A DNA stretch of 64,000 nt from Gracilimonas sp040882225 (GCA_040882225.1 JBBEBR010000022.1:124001-188000), one strand, 5' to 3'; shown: positions 1 through 8,909, counted from the first letter of the stretch. The notes: a model not told the origin generated them from the sequence alone. Numbers and translations: made by a program.

Positions 1-1475
1 TTGAATTTAGCCGGAATTCTCGCCGCAAGCTCTACAAGTTCGTCATCCAAAAAGGGGACACGTGCTTCCAGTCCCCAATCCATGGTCATATTATCCACTC
101 TTTTTACGGGATCATCTACCAGCATTACAGTTGTGTCGAGATGCAGGGCTTTATCGATGGGAGTAGGAGCTTTCGATTTTCTAAAAAAATTCTGAACTAA
201 ATTAAAGGCGTAATCTTCTTCAATCAAATCCTGTTTAACCGCCTTTTTATAATCCTGAAAGTTGCTGGTGAAATAATTTTTTGCATAGGTTTGCGCAGCA
301 TTTTCTTCCGTGGTTTTTAGCATGGGCGGATACCAGTGATATCCCCCAAAAACCTCATCTGCTCCCTGACCACTCTGCACCACTTTTACATGTTTGCTGA
401 CTTCCCGTGATAAAAGATAAAAACCGATTACATCATGGCTTACCATCGGCTCAGACATTGCCCGGACGCAGGCGGCAAGATTATCCTTCAACATATCCTG
501 TTCTGCAAAAATCTTGTGATGTTTGGTTTGATAGCGCTCGGCGATTACATCCGAATACTGGAATTCATTTCCAGACTCATCCCCCACATTTTCAAAACCA
601 ATAGAAAAAGTGTTGATATCCTGCTGGCCGAGTTCGTGGAGTAATCCAACTACCAGTGAAGAATCCAGGCCGCCCGAAAGTAAAACACCGACCGGAACAT
701 CCGCAGTAAGCCGCCTTTTTACCGCTTTTGTGAGCACTTCCTGCACGGCATCAATCCAATATTCTTCGGAATGTGTTCGATCTTTTTCGACATTGCTAAA
801 GTCGATATCCCAATATTTTTCTCGATGTGAAGTTCCATCAGGAAGAATGGTTAAAGTAGTGGCGGCAGGTAATTTGTGAAAGCCTTCGAAAAGCGTTTCA
901 CCCTCTGTAATAGCCCTAAAGCTCATATATTGATTTAAGGCTGCCGGATTTATGGAAGGGGAATGATTGGAAGCTTTAACAAGGGCAGGCAAAAATGAGG
1001 CGAAACGAAATTCCTTATCATTTAGCTCATAATAAAAAGGTTTAATGCCCAGCTTGTCGCGTGCGGCAAAAACCTTTCCTGATTTTTGATCCAGTATAGC
1101 AAAGGCGAACATTCCGTAAAAGCGATTCACACAATCCGCACCCCAGGCGTCGTATGCTTTCACAATAACTTCAGTATCGCCACTTGAGAAGAACGTATAT
1201 CCCAATTCCTTCAGTTCATCCCGTAACTTTTCATAGTTATAAATGGCTCCATTATAGACTATCACAAGGCCGAGTTTTTCATCAACCATAGGCTGGTTAG
1301 AAGCGTCACTTAAATCGATGATTTTAAGACGACAATGCCCGAAACAAACATTGTTATCCGAAAACATCCCGGTTCCATCAGGGCCACGCGGTTTCAAGTC
1401 TTCGATCATATGTTCTATAACTTTTTGTGAAGCCCGTTGTTTATCAAAGCGTACTTCGCCGGCAATTCCGCACAT
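1..1475 (-). CDS. asnO: N-acetylglutaminylglutamine amide amidotransferase (AsnB-like), 3' end outside window
   Basis: Read on the minus strand from ATG at 1475, giving MCGIAG, so Cys2 is the N-terminal glutaminase nucleophile of class II amidotransferases. The reading frame stays open for about 491 codons to the window edge, so the C-terminus is missing. The glutaminase half carries RGPDGTG and YNGAIYN; the synthetase half carries the ATP-binding SGGLDSS. Wording such as QSGQGADEVFGGYHWYPP and VKRVDNMTMDWGLEARVPF matches what I recall of the subfamily that amidates the osmoprotectant N-acetylglutaminylglutamine, rather than ordinary asparagine synthetase. The partner acetyltransferase gene (ngg) would be expected just before position 1. 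Function in osmoadaptation is inferred. Plain AsnB is the alternative. Confidence 0.75.
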   Translation of the reverse strand, partial: MCGIAGEVRFDKQRASQKVIEHMIEDLKPRGPDGTGMFSDNNVCFGHCRLKIIDLSDASNQPMVDEKLGLVIVYNGAIYNYEKLRDELKELGYTFFSSGDTEVIVKAYDAWGADCVNRFYGMFAFAILDQKSGKVFAARDKLGIKPFYYELNDKEFRFASFLPALVKASNHSPSINPAALNQYMSFRAITEGETLFEGFHKLPAATTLTILPDGTSHREKYWDIDFSNVEKDRTHSEEYWIDAVQEVLTKAVKRRLTADVPVGVLLSGGLDSSLVVGLLHELGQQDINTFSIGFENVGDESGNEFQYSDVIAERYQTKHHKIFAEQDMLKDNLAACVRAMSEPMVSHDVIGFYLLSREVSKHVKVVQSGQGADEVFGGYHWYPPMLKTTEENAAQTYAKNYFTSNFQDYKKAVKQDLIEEDYAFNLVQNFFRKSKAPTPIDKALHLDTTVMLVDDPVKRVDNMTMDWGLEARVPFLDDELVELAARIPAKF

Positions 1476-1600
1476 TTCTCTCTTTTTTTTGGAAGGGGAT
1501 TTATTTGCCTATATAAACAACAGGGGCATTTTTTAGTTCCAAAATGCTCAGGAACATATCCATGTTACTATTCTACAAATAGAAACAAGAGGAATTCTCT

Positions 1601-2533
1601 ATGGTAAAAACAATACACTCTGAACACAGCCATACTTACTGGAATCATGATATAAATCCGGCGCTAAGGATAGAGCCTAACGAAACTGTGGAATTCAAGA
1701 TAAAGGAAGCTTCCAATGGGCAAATCACCAAAGATTCTGATGTCGGCTCTGTGAAATCTCTTGATCTTGATAATGTTAATCCTGTTACCGGTCCGGTTTA
1801 TATTGATGGAGCCGAACCCGGAGACGCCCTCAAAGTTCATATTGAAGAATTAACTTGCTCCGGATGGGGCTGGACGGCTAATATTCCGGGTTTCGGATTA
1901 TTAGCTGATGATTTCCCACAAGCGGCACTTCATGTCTGGAATTATAATCCTGATTCGCTGGAACCCGCACTTTTTGGAGAGTTTGGCAATGTGCCGCTAA
2001 AGCCTTTTTTGGGCACAATTGGTGTAGCTCCCGCTAAAAATGGAACGCATGAAATAATCCCACCGCGCAGGGTTGGCGGCAACATGGATTTGAGAGATTT
2101 AAGTGCCGGAACCCAGTTAATTTTGCCTATAGAATGTGAGGGAGCTTTATTCTCAGCCGGTGATTCTCATGCCGCCCAAGGCGATGGTGAAGTTTGCGGA
2201 ACAGCAATTGAAAGCCCTTTAAATGCAGTTCTTCGGTTTGAGTTACTGAAAGGAGAAGCTCCCAATTTTCCACGAGCCCGAACAGGGGGGCCGATTACAT
2301 CTCACCTCGACAAAAAAGGGTATGAGTTAACGACAGGCATAGGATCAGACCTAAAAGAAGGAGCGAGAAATGCGGTGCGGGGAATGATTGAGCTATTAAC
2401 GGCTGAACATAAATTACCGCCCGTTCAGGCTTATATGTTGTGTAGCGTTTGCGCAGATCTTCGGATAAGTGAAATCGTGAACGAACCTAATTTTGTAGTT
2501 GCCTGTTACTTTCCTCGTATGGTATTTGGTTAG
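1601..2533 (+). CDS. Acetamidase/formamidase family protein
   Basis: A 310-residue protein that resembles the FmdA/AmdA acetamidase-formamidase family, which releases ammonia from short aliphatic amides. Family hallmarks visible are the N-terminal H..YW....PAL.I.P...V.F segment, the GPVYIDGAEPGD motif near residue 70, GGNMDLRD near residue 165 and the metal-site-like SAGDSHAAQGDGEVCG segment near residue 190. The length fits the short (about 300 residue) bacterial branch. A GA-rich AAGAGGAA lies just upstream of the ATG. It is divergent from the osmolyte amidotransferase gene. The exact amide substrate cannot be read from the sequence. Confidence 0.85.
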   Translation: MVKTIHSEHSHTYWNHDINPALRIEPNETVEFKIKEASNGQITKDSDVGSVKSLDLDNVNPVTGPVYIDGAEPGDALKVHIEELTCSGWGWTANIPGFGLLADDFPQAALHVWNYNPDSLEPALFGEFGNVPLKPFLGTIGVAPAKNGTHEIIPPRRVGGNMDLRDLSAGTQLILPIECEGALFSAGDSHAAQGDGEVCGTAIESPLNAVLRFELLKGEAPNFPRARTGGPITSHLDKKGYELTTGIGSDLKEGARNAVRGMIELLTAEHKLPPVQAYMLCSVCADLRISEIVNEPNFVVACYFPRMVFG

Positions 2534-2601
2534 ATGAAAGCAGGTGTTTTTTCTGTCATGCCATTAATCCTTCAAAAAAAATAAATAATTGGTGATATAA
2601 A

Positions 2602-3438
2602 ATGTGCAGATGGTTAGCATATTCTGGTGAGCCTCTTTTCATTGAGGATCTTGTAACACAACCCACCCACTCGCTCGTGAAGCAAAGCCTCGACACCCGA
2701 ATGAATTTCTCGCCAGCGGGCAACCTGTGGCACACAAACGGAGATGGTTTCGGGATTGGATGGTATTCGATAAAAGAAGAGCCGGGATTATTCAAAGACG
2801 AACGCCCCGCCTGGAACGATGAAAACCTGCACGAAATCAGCAGCCAAATTCAGACCCGTGCTTTTTTAGCGCATATCCGGGCCGCTACTACAGCGGAAGT
2901 GCAACGTACAAACTGCCATCCCTTCAAATACAAAAGTTGGTTATTTCAGCATAACGGACATGTCAGCGATTTTTCGGTGTTGCGGAGAGACTTGCAAATG
3001 GAAATTGCACCCGAATTATATCCTGAACTAAAAGGCAATACGGATAGTGAAACGTTATTTCTTTTGGCTTTAACTTATGGGTTGGAAGACAATCCAAAAG
3101 AAGGGCTCAAACGAATGGTGAAGCGCGTTCAGATAGCGGCGCGGGAGCACAACACATCTGGGCAGCTGAATCTTTCCTGCGCACTTTGTGATGGGAATAA
3201 TTTATATACCCTTCGCTATGCGGAAAAGGAAGAAGCTATGAGCCAGTTCTATTCTTCAAATCTCCGCAGCATTTTAGACCTTCAGAATAGAGGCGATGCA
3301 TTGCCTATCAAGAGTGTGGTTGTGGTTTCGGAGCCGCTGACAAAGCTAAGTGAGCTTTGGGAAGAGGTTCCGGAAAACTCTTTCACAACCATCGAGAATG
3401 GGAAAGTTCATATTGAGACTTTTATTGAGGAAGGCTGA
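2602..3438 (+). CDS. Class II glutamine amidotransferase domain protein (YafJ/EgtC-like)
   Basis: A 278-residue protein that starts MCRWLAY, placing Cys2 as the N-terminal nucleophile after Met removal, as in the YafJ/EgtC type of class II glutamine amidotransferase. The supporting motifs NGDGFGIGWY, the FLAHIRAAT segment and FQHNGHVSDF are the usual glutaminase signatures. No second synthetase domain is present, so the acceptor for the released ammonia, or hydrolysis of a gamma-glutamyl compound as in EgtC, remains open. It follows the amidase gene on the same strand after 68 bases. Nothing in the neighbourhood suggests ergothioneine synthesis, so a specific role is not assigned. Confidence 0.85.
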   Translation: MCRWLAYSGEPLFIEDLVTQPTHSLVKQSLDTRMNFSPAGNLWHTNGDGFGIGWYSIKEEPGLFKDERPAWNDENLHEISSQIQTRAFLAHIRAATTAEVQRTNCHPFKYKSWLFQHNGHVSDFSVLRRDLQMEIAPELYPELKGNTDSETLFLLALTYGLEDNPKEGLKRMVKRVQIAAREHNTSGQLNLSCALCDGNNLYTLRYAEKEEAMSQFYSSNLRSILDLQNRGDALPIKSVVVVSEPLTKLSELWEEVPENSFTTIENGKVHIETFIEEG

Positions 3439-3522
3439 GGCAACTGGGAGGAGCCAAATTTAAGGAGTGCTAAAAATCACTTCATTTTCCTATCTTCTCA
3501 ATCCATTCAAAAAAATACCTAC

Positions 3523-4413
3523 ATGAAGATATCCCGCTTTTTTCTTTTCTCCATAATTATACTCATTCAAGGTTGCTCTGCACCACAACAAGCCCAACTT
3601 GATACCGACCAACTAATTGAAGACCTGCAAGTTCTGGCATCCGATGAGATGGAAGGCCGGCATACAGGAACCGAAGGCAATCAGAAAGCACGGGAATACT
3701 TGGTTCAACGATTTGAAGAAGAAGGAGCGGAACCTTTTCAGGGAGCATATACGCACGAGTTTACATTCACAAACCGCTCGGGAGATGAGATTACCGGCGT
3801 AAATGTTATTGGTGAAATTCCTGGTGAAAGTGATTCCGTTATTGTGGTTACAGCACATTACGATCATCTTGGAAAAACCGACAGCCTTATATTTAACGGA
3901 GCAGATGACGACGCTTCCGGCACAGCCGCGCTCTTGGCTTTCATTGATTATTTTCGTCAGGAAAGCCCAAATCATACGCTCGTTTTTGCCGCTTTTGATG
4001 CCGAAGAAATGGGGCTGAGAGGAGCAAGGGCTTTTGTCGAAGATTCCGTTTTTCTTGATAAGGTTGTGATGAACATCAACATGGATATGATTAGCAATAA
4101 TGCAGTAAATGAGCTGTATGCAAGCGGAACGTATCATCATCCGGAATTAAAACCGGTTCTTGAAGAAATTGAAACCGGCGATATCAACCTGTTATTTGGT
4201 CACGACCGTCCCGAGCAAGGTTCTGATGACTGGACTTCTGCCTCCGATCATGGCGCATTTCATGCCAAAGGGAAGCAATTTATCTACTTCGGTGTTGAAG
4301 ATCATGAACACTACCATAAAGCCACCGATACTTTTGAAAGTATCCCTCAGGAGTTCTATAAAAAATCTACCCAGCTAATCCTAAATGCTGTTTTGGCATT
4401 CGACAAACAGTAG
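3523..4413 (+). CDS. M28 family zinc aminopeptidase, lipoprotein
   Basis: A 296-residue lipoprotein. The signal peptide MKISRFFLFSIIILIQGC ends in a lipobox with lipidated Cys18. The mature part is a peptidase M28 domain with all expected metal-site motifs in order: AHYDHLG, ADDDASGT, the general base and metal ligand in FDAEEMG, INMDMI, and the final His in EHYHKATDTFE. The enzyme would trim peptides at the cell envelope using two zinc ions. It stands after the amidotransferase gene with an 84-base gap and converges with an HD hydrolase gene. Substrate preference is not visible. Confidence 0.9.
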   Translation: MKISRFFLFSIIILIQGCSAPQQAQLDTDQLIEDLQVLASDEMEGRHTGTEGNQKAREYLVQRFEEEGAEPFQGAYTHEFTFTNRSGDEITGVNVIGEIPGESDSVIVVTAHYDHLGKTDSLIFNGADDDASGTAALLAFIDYFRQESPNHTLVFAAFDAEEMGLRGARAFVEDSVFLDKVVMNINMDMISNNAVNELYASGTYHHPELKPVLEEIETGDINLLFGHDRPEQGSDDWTSASDHGAFHAKGKQFIYFGVEDHEHYHKATDTFESIPQEFYKKSTQLILNAVLAFDKQ

Positions 4414-4422
4414 CCCTGGGAA

Positions 4423-5055
4423 TTATTTCGGAATCTCCATTCCAAGTTTTTGAAGAAAATCTTTCATGAAATCGATGCGCGAAACGGCTTCTTTTTTTGC
4501 GCTTTGAGTGTGCATCAATTCGGGCAGCTTAAAAAGTTTGGTAAAGAAATGGTCGAGAGTGAATTGGGAGTCATCGGGAATTCTTGTCTCGCAAAAAGGG
4601 TCTTCAGTACTATAAAGCAGTCGCCCCGTAATTCCTCCAACTGTAAAGCAACGGGCGAGCCCGATTGCCCCAAGAGCATCAAGCCGGTCGGCATCCTGCA
4701 CAATTTTAGCTTCGGTGGTTGTTGGGGTGATGTCAGCCGAATAACTATGGCTTTCAATAGCGTGAGCAACCGCCGGTAATTTATGTTTTGGAAAAGAGAG
4801 TTCGCTCAGAAAATCAGTTGCTTTTTGTGCCGCTAAAAGTGAAGCCTTCTTTCGGTCAGGATCATTTTTTGGAAGAACTACACAATCGTGTAACCAAGTA
4901 GCCGCGATTACTATTTCGTGATCAGCAGTTTCCTCCATAAGTATAGCTTTGGCGTTGGTGACTACTCGCTGTACGTGAGAAAAATCGTGAACGGAATCTG
5001 TGATTTTGACTGAAGAGATGAACTCAGCACAAAGCCTCTCAAAGTTTTGAACCAT
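4423..5055 (-). CDS. HD-domain phosphohydrolase (YedJ-like)
   Basis: A 210-residue soluble protein with the HD superfamily metal-site pattern: HDFSHVQRV near residue 24, WLHDCV near residue 54 and QDADRLDALGAIG near residue 130. This arrangement is that of the small YedJ/RdgC-type HD hydrolases, which act on nucleotide-like phosphoesters. The true substrate is unknown. It is convergent with the M28 peptidase gene (9-base gap). The ATG at 5055 lies 34 bases downstream of the small DUF1508 gene, so the two may be cotranscribed. Confidence 0.8.
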   Translation of the reverse strand: MVQNFERLCAEFISSVKITDSVHDFSHVQRVVTNAKAILMEETADHEIVIAATWLHDCVVLPKNDPDRKKASLLAAQKATDFLSELSFPKHKLPAVAHAIESHSYSADITPTTTEAKIVQDADRLDALGAIGLARCFTVGGITGRLLYSTEDPFCETRIPDDSQFTLDHFFTKLFKLPELMHTQSAKKEAVSRIDFMKDFLQKLGMEIPK

Positions 5056-5088
5056 ATAATATTATCGAAATTTTTTTATAGGGTGTGA

Positions 5089-5259
5089 TCAGAATTTTCG
5101 CAGATAACTGGTGCATTCGCCACATTCTTTGCCGTTTTTTCTGGCTTCCTCTTCATCTTCGAAACTTTGATCGGAAAATGCCTCGATGTCTCCCTTTTTA
5201 GAGACTCTTCTCCATCTCCATTCGCCTTTAACATCTTGGTATAATTCACATTTAGCCAT
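5089..5259 (-). CDS. Small DUF1508/YegP-like protein
   Basis: A 56-residue protein beginning MAKCELYQDVKGEWRWR. The E.Y.D..GEWRWR core followed by S.QSFEDEEEARKNG resembles a single DUF1508 (YegP) repeat, a small fold of unknown function often found in one or two copies. An upstream in-frame ATG at 5301 would add 14 residues that look unrelated to the fold, so the inner start is preferred. Neither start has a good Shine-Dalgarno sequence. It lies between the HD hydrolase and OsmC genes on the same strand. Confidence 0.6.
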   Translation of the reverse strand: MAKCELYQDVKGEWRWRRVSKKGDIEAFSDQSFEDEEEARKNGKECGECTSYLRKF

Positions 5260-5342
5260 AGGTAAGTAATTGATTTGCTGTTGCTTATTATCTCTCAACA
5301 TACGAAAAAGGGTGCCTATTAAGCAAATAAGAGGTATCTGAA

Positions 5343-5393
5343 TTCAAAATTAAAAATTAAGGATTTAAAATTTTCTAAATCTTTAATTTTGAA
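5343..5393. terminator. AT-rich hairpin after OsmC gene
   Basis: Inverted repeat TTCAAAATTAA (5343-5353) with TTAATTTTGAA (5383-5393) and an inner pair GATTT/AAATC. It sits immediately past the OsmC stop codon on the minus strand and may end that transcript. It belongs to a family of similar AATTCAAAATT-type hairpins found repeatedly in this window. Confidence 0.45.
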
Positions 5394-5396
5394 CCT

Positions 5397-5819
5397 TTAA
5401 TAATCATGGATTTCATAATCGTAGCTGATATCGGAGAGTTGTTCCAGGGCTTTCGATACGGAGCAATATTTAGTAATGGAAAGCTCCAGAGCACGTTCTA
5501 CTTTCTTGGGATCGAGCTCTCCAGAAAATATAAAATGCAGGTGAATGGTTTTGAACTCCGAATGTCCGGCATCTTGCTTTTGCTTATCGCCATCTACTTT
5601 TACCTGAAGTCCTTCCAGCTTTTGCCGTTGCTTTTCCAAGATGCTTACCACATCAATGGCGCTGCATCCAGCGATTCCGGCAAGCAATAATTGCATTGGA
5701 CTCATTCCGCCTTCCAGGCCTCCAATCACGCGGTCCCCGTCTATGCGAATCTTTCCTCCTTCTTCATTTCCTGCTTCAAAATGCTGCCCCTTTTGTAACC
5801 AGTTTACCTGAATTTTCAT
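5397..5819 (-). CDS. OsmC family peroxiredoxin-like protein
   Basis: A 140-residue OsmC/Ohr-fold protein when started at MKIQVNWLQKG; the open frame extends 47 codons upstream but those residues look non-coding and overlap the promoter. The two features expected of the family are present: GGMSPMQLLLAGIAGCSAID, containing the first conserved Cys, and KYCSVSKAL, containing the second. OsmC proteins reduce organic hydroperoxides by this Cys pair. It is divergent from mscL. Which peroxide it handles, or whether it is a YhfA-like non-peroxidatic member, is not decided by sequence. Confidence 0.85.
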   Translation of the reverse strand: MKIQVNWLQKGQHFEAGNEEGGKIRIDGDRVIGGLEGGMSPMQLLLAGIAGCSAIDVVSILEKQRQKLEGLQVKVDGDKQKQDAGHSEFKTIHLHFIFSGELDPKKVERALELSITKYCSVSKALEQLSDISYDYEIHDY

Positions 5820-5851
5820 GATGATATTTTTTAGATGCTCATTTGAGCAGG

Positions 5852-5859
5852 CAAAGATA
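5852..5859 (-). promoter_or_regulatory. TAnnTTTG promoter element for OsmC gene
   Basis: The minus strand reads TATCTTTG, a full match to the Bacteroidetes -7 box TAnnTTTG, 32 bases before the chosen OsmC start. It supports the downstream start at 5819, because the longer frame would begin upstream of the promoter. Confidence 0.55.
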
Positions 5860-5943
5860 CATTTTTTGTAACTTTCTTTTTTGAACTGGAATGCAATACC
5901 TGCGGTTTTTCCTTTATCACAAAGACTCACAAAAAAGAAATCC

Positions 5944-6354
5944 ATGAAAAAATACATCAATGAATTTAAAACTTTTATCTCCCGCGGAAATGTAATAGAG
6001 CTAGCCGTGGCGTTAATTATGGCTACCTATTTTGGAGCTATCGTAAAATCTTTTGTGGATGATATCATCTTGCCGCCGATCGGGTATTTAATTGCGGGGG
6101 TTGATTTCACAAACCTGCGCTTGAAAATTGCCGACCGCACACTTGAAGACGGAACCCTACAGGCCATCACCCTAAACTATGGCGCCTTTCTGAATCATAT
6201 TCTCACCTTTCTGATCGTATCATTTGCCATATTTTTAGTGGTGAAAGGCTATAACAACTTCATGAAAAAGGAAGAAAAGAAGCCGGCTGCACCACCCGCA
6301 CCAAGTAACCAGGAAAAGTTGTTGATGGAGATAAGAGATTTGCTGAAGAAGTAA
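5944..6354 (+). CDS. mscL: Large-conductance mechanosensitive channel MscL
   Basis: A 136-residue inner-membrane channel that opens on hypo-osmotic shock. It starts MKKYINEFKTFISRGNVIE, the characteristic amphipathic N-terminal helix, followed by the pore helix LAVALIMATYFGAIVKSFVDD, the DIILPPIGYL turn, a periplasmic loop and the second helix around FLIVSFAIFLVVKG. The C-terminus is a charged helix with EKLLMEIRDLLKK, the usual bundle. The start at 5944 is chosen by family alignment; the frame is open a further 21 codons upstream. Length and motifs are complete. Confidence 0.95.
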   Translation: MKKYINEFKTFISRGNVIELAVALIMATYFGAIVKSFVDDIILPPIGYLIAGVDFTNLRLKIADRTLEDGTLQAITLNYGAFLNHILTFLIVSFAIFLVVKGYNNFMKKEEKKPAAPPAPSNQEKLLMEIRDLLKK

Positions 6355-6396
6355 TCCTTAATAACTACTTTCTCAAGTTGAAAAACCATAATTCAT

Positions 6397-6446
6397 AGGA
6401 TTTTCTTGATTACCACGAGTTGGTAGTACATGATCATGAGAATCCT
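6397..6446. other. Predicted two-stem structured element between mscL and the OPT gene
   Basis: An outer stem AGGATTTTCTTG (6397-6408) pairs with CATGAGAATCCT (6435-6446) with one mismatch and one G-U pair. An inner hairpin TACCA-cgagt-TGGTA (6411-6425) sits inside. There is no T-run after it, so it is not a typical intrinsic terminator. The rest of the 190-base gap shows no other feature. Confidence 0.4.
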
Positions 6447-6544
6447 TACATCTTGCAAATCACGGTTAAAAACCAATAAAAATTCCACTTGCCTATTTTC
6501 CAGTAGATGTTATCTTCTGCCATCTTATAAATGAAATTTATTCC

Positions 6545-8593
6545 ATGGCTAAAAAAGCTTCTTTCACACCCTTCGTTTCTGCGGATGACGATCTCCCGCA
6601 AATAACCGTCAAAGCTGTAATACTTGGATTTTTGCTTTCCGCAATTCTTGCCGGGGCAAATGCTTATCTCGGGCTCAAAGTGGGGATGACCGTTTCCGCT
6701 TCCATTCCCGCCGCCGTTATTTCCATGGCGGTGCTAAGGCTTTTCAAAGAATCCAATATCCTGGAAAACAACATTGTGCAGACAGCTGCATCGGCGGGTG
6801 AATCCTTGGCTGCCGGTGTTATTTTTACGCTTCCGGCGCTAATTCTGCTCAAATACTGGTTGGATTTCCCTTTCCTGGAAACAACAGCAATTGCCATGTT
6901 TGGAGGAATTTTAGGGGTTCTTTTTACCATTCCTCTCCGCCGAGCGCTTATTGTAGAAAGTGATCTGCAATTCCCGGAAGGTGTTGCTACGGGTGAAGTT
7001 CTGAAAGCCGGAACCGAAGGAGGAAAAGGGATTCAAACTATTATAGCAGCAGGTTTGGCGGCAGCAATGTTTAAACTTAGTCAAACCGGGTTTAAGATTT
7101 TTGCAGGCTCAGCCGGAGGTTCCGTTCAAACAGGGAAATCCATTTTCGGTTTTGGTGCCGATCTTTCCGTAGCACTACTTGCCGTAGGATATATTGTTGG
7201 ATTAAATATCGCCGTACTCATTTTTGCTGGTGGACTTATTTCCTGGCTCTTCGGAATTCCAATCTATATGGCGGTTACCAGCCCGGAAGAACTTGCAGCC
7301 ATAGTAGGAGCTGCGGAAGGCTATGATGCCGCACTTTCAATCTGGAGTCAAAAAATCCGATATCTTGGTGTGGGAGCTATGGTAGTCGGTGGAATTTGGG
7401 CGCTGGTTTCTTTGGCTAAGCCACTGGTAGATGGAATAAAGTCATCCATGGCTGCGGTAAAAGAACTTAAGAAAAACGGAAGTGGAAATGTCCCCCGTAC
7501 AGAATTAGACACTCCTATTAATATTGTGATTTGGGGAATTATCGGGCTTGCCATACCGATCTTTATTGTCTTTATGTACGTTATTGATATTGAACACTTA
7601 AGTGTAAGCAGTGGCGCATATTGGACAGCGATTACATTCGGGACAATTTTTTCATTATTTGCCGGATTTTTGTTTTCATCCGTTGCCGGATATATGGCCG
7701 GTTTGGTGGGATCTTCTAACAACCCGATTTCCGGTGTTACTATCGCCACTGTATTAGCGACATCTTTGTGCTTGCTTGCAATTTTAGGTGGTCAGGTGGA
7801 TTTCACTGCCGACATGGAGAAAGCCACAACAGCCGCTGCGGCAGCTATAATAGTAGGTGCGATGATTGCCTGTGCTGCGGCTCTTGCCGGAGATAATTTA
7901 CAGGATTTGAAGGCCGGACAAATTGTTGGAGCAACGCCTTATAAACAGCAGATTATGCAGGTTGTTGGTGTTGTGGCTGCGGCTATTGTAATTGCTCCCA
8001 TACTGAGCTTACTTTTTAATGCTTATGGGTTAGGCGGTGTTTTCCCGAGAGAGGGGATGAGTCAGGCCGAAATGCTAACTGCTCCCCAGGCAACATTGAT
8101 GCAATCTGTTGCGGAAGGAGTTTTTGCTCAAAATCTTGAATGGGCGATGATTATCATCGGAGGCTTGATTGCTGTCGGTATTATTGTTTTGGATGAAATT
8201 CTCAAGAGAAAAGGAACAGCATTCCGCACTCCGGTACTTGCTGTAGCTGTAGGAATTTACCTGCCGCTGGAGTTATCCGTTCCTATCTTTATTGGTGGGA
8301 TGATAGCCTGGACAGCAGCAAAAGTGGTTCGGAATCGTGCACGATCAACTGGCGGCGATGAGGAAGAAGCGGTAACAGGTGCAGAGCGAAAAGGCCTGCT
8401 TTTTTCTTCAGGATTGATTACCGGAGAAGCTTTGATAGGCATCATTCTGGCGATTCCATTCGCCCTCACAGAAAGCACGGATTCGCTACGTATTATGCCC
8501 GAAGGTATGGAATGGCTTAGCACTCTGATGGGAATTGGCGCCATTATCTGTTTTATAATTTGGCTGTATAAAGTCTCTGTTAAAAGGGATTAA
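6545..8593 (+). CDS. OPT family oligopeptide transporter
   Basis: A 682-residue polytopic membrane protein with about 14-16 hydrophobic segments. It has the OPT/YSL family signatures: NAYLGLKVGMTVSASIPAAV near residue 40, ENNIVQTAASAGESLAAG near residue 75, and LQFPEGVATGEVLKAG near residue 140. A late NNPISG motif is also typical. Members of this branch carry short peptides or metal chelates with protons into the cell. No peptidase partner is adjacent, so the substrate is undecided. It is monocistronic and convergent with a small thiamine-binding-like gene. Confidence 0.92.
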   Translation: MAKKASFTPFVSADDDLPQITVKAVILGFLLSAILAGANAYLGLKVGMTVSASIPAAVISMAVLRLFKESNILENNIVQTAASAGESLAAGVIFTLPALILLKYWLDFPFLETTAIAMFGGILGVLFTIPLRRALIVESDLQFPEGVATGEVLKAGTEGGKGIQTIIAAGLAAAMFKLSQTGFKIFAGSAGGSVQTGKSIFGFGADLSVALLAVGYIVGLNIAVLIFAGGLISWLFGIPIYMAVTSPEELAAIVGAAEGYDAALSIWSQKIRYLGVGAMVVGGIWALVSLAKPLVDGIKSSMAAVKELKKNGSGNVPRTELDTPINIVIWGIIGLAIPIFIVFMYVIDIEHLSVSSGAYWTAITFGTIFSLFAGFLFSSVAGYMAGLVGSSNNPISGVTIATVLATSLCLLAILGGQVDFTADMEKATTAAAAAIIVGAMIACAAALAGDNLQDLKAGQIVGATPYKQQIMQVVGVVAAAIVIAPILSLLFNAYGLGGVFPREGMSQAEMLTAPQATLMQSVAEGVFAQNLEWAMIIIGGLIAVGIIVLDEILKRKGTAFRTPVLAVAVGIYLPLELSVPIFIGGMIAWTAAKVVRNRARSTGGDEEEAVTGAERKGLLFSSGLITGEALIGIILAIPFALTESTDSLRIMPEGMEWLSTLMGIGAIICFIIWLYKVSVKRD

Positions 8594-8603
8594 AAATTCG
8601 AGA

Positions 8604-8647
8604 TTAAAGATTCAAAATTGAAACCAGATAATTTTGAATCTTTAATT
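8604..8647. terminator. Long AT-rich inverted repeat, probable bidirectional terminator
   Basis: Seventeen-base perfect arms, ATTAAAGATTCAAAATT (8604-8620) and AATTTTGAATCTTTAAT (8631-8647), with a 10-base loop. It lies exactly between two convergent genes (stops at 8593 and 8664) and is followed by T-rich sequence on the plus strand. Confidence 0.6.
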
Positions 8648-8663
8648 TTTAATCTTGAATTAT

Positions 8664-8909
8664 CTATTCCTTAACCGGGCTTAGCAGTTCGATGTGAAAC
8701 CTGAACTTTTTGCTTTCAAGAGTCATGGTTTTATACAATTCATGAATTACTTCAAAAATAGTGTCTGGATGCCCAATAATAGTGGTTGAGAGATACCCCA
8801 CTTCAATTTGAATATCAAACTGCGCAAGATGCTCTAATAGCTCCTGTACTTTTTCTCGGGGGTCTTCGGCTGATAATGGGATATAAGATAACTGAGCGAT
8901 AGTTTTCAT
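8664..8909 (-). CDS. Small YkoF/MTH1187-like thiamine-binding-fold protein
   Basis: An 81-residue protein with a ferredoxin-like alternation: an N-terminal strand MKTIAQLSYIPLS, a helix containing EKVQELLEHLAQ, a strand QIEVGYLSTTIIG, a helix FEVIHELYKTMT and a final strand. The L-S-x-IPL-S start and the T-x-I-x-G-x-xDTIFE-V-I pattern resemble the thiamine/hydroxymethylpyrimidine-binding YkoF and MTH1187 families. This is a fold-level guess; ligand binding is not proven. It is transcribed toward the OPT transporter gene. Confidence 0.55.
   Translation of the reverse strand: MKTIAQLSYIPLSAEDPREKVQELLEHLAQFDIQIEVGYLSTTIIGHPDTIFEVIHELYKTMTLESKKFRFHIELLSPVKE

Noticed and set aside
3613..4140. 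A 175-codon minus-strand frame inside the M28 peptidase gene
   Set aside because: Antisense shadow of a gene with intact catalytic motifs.
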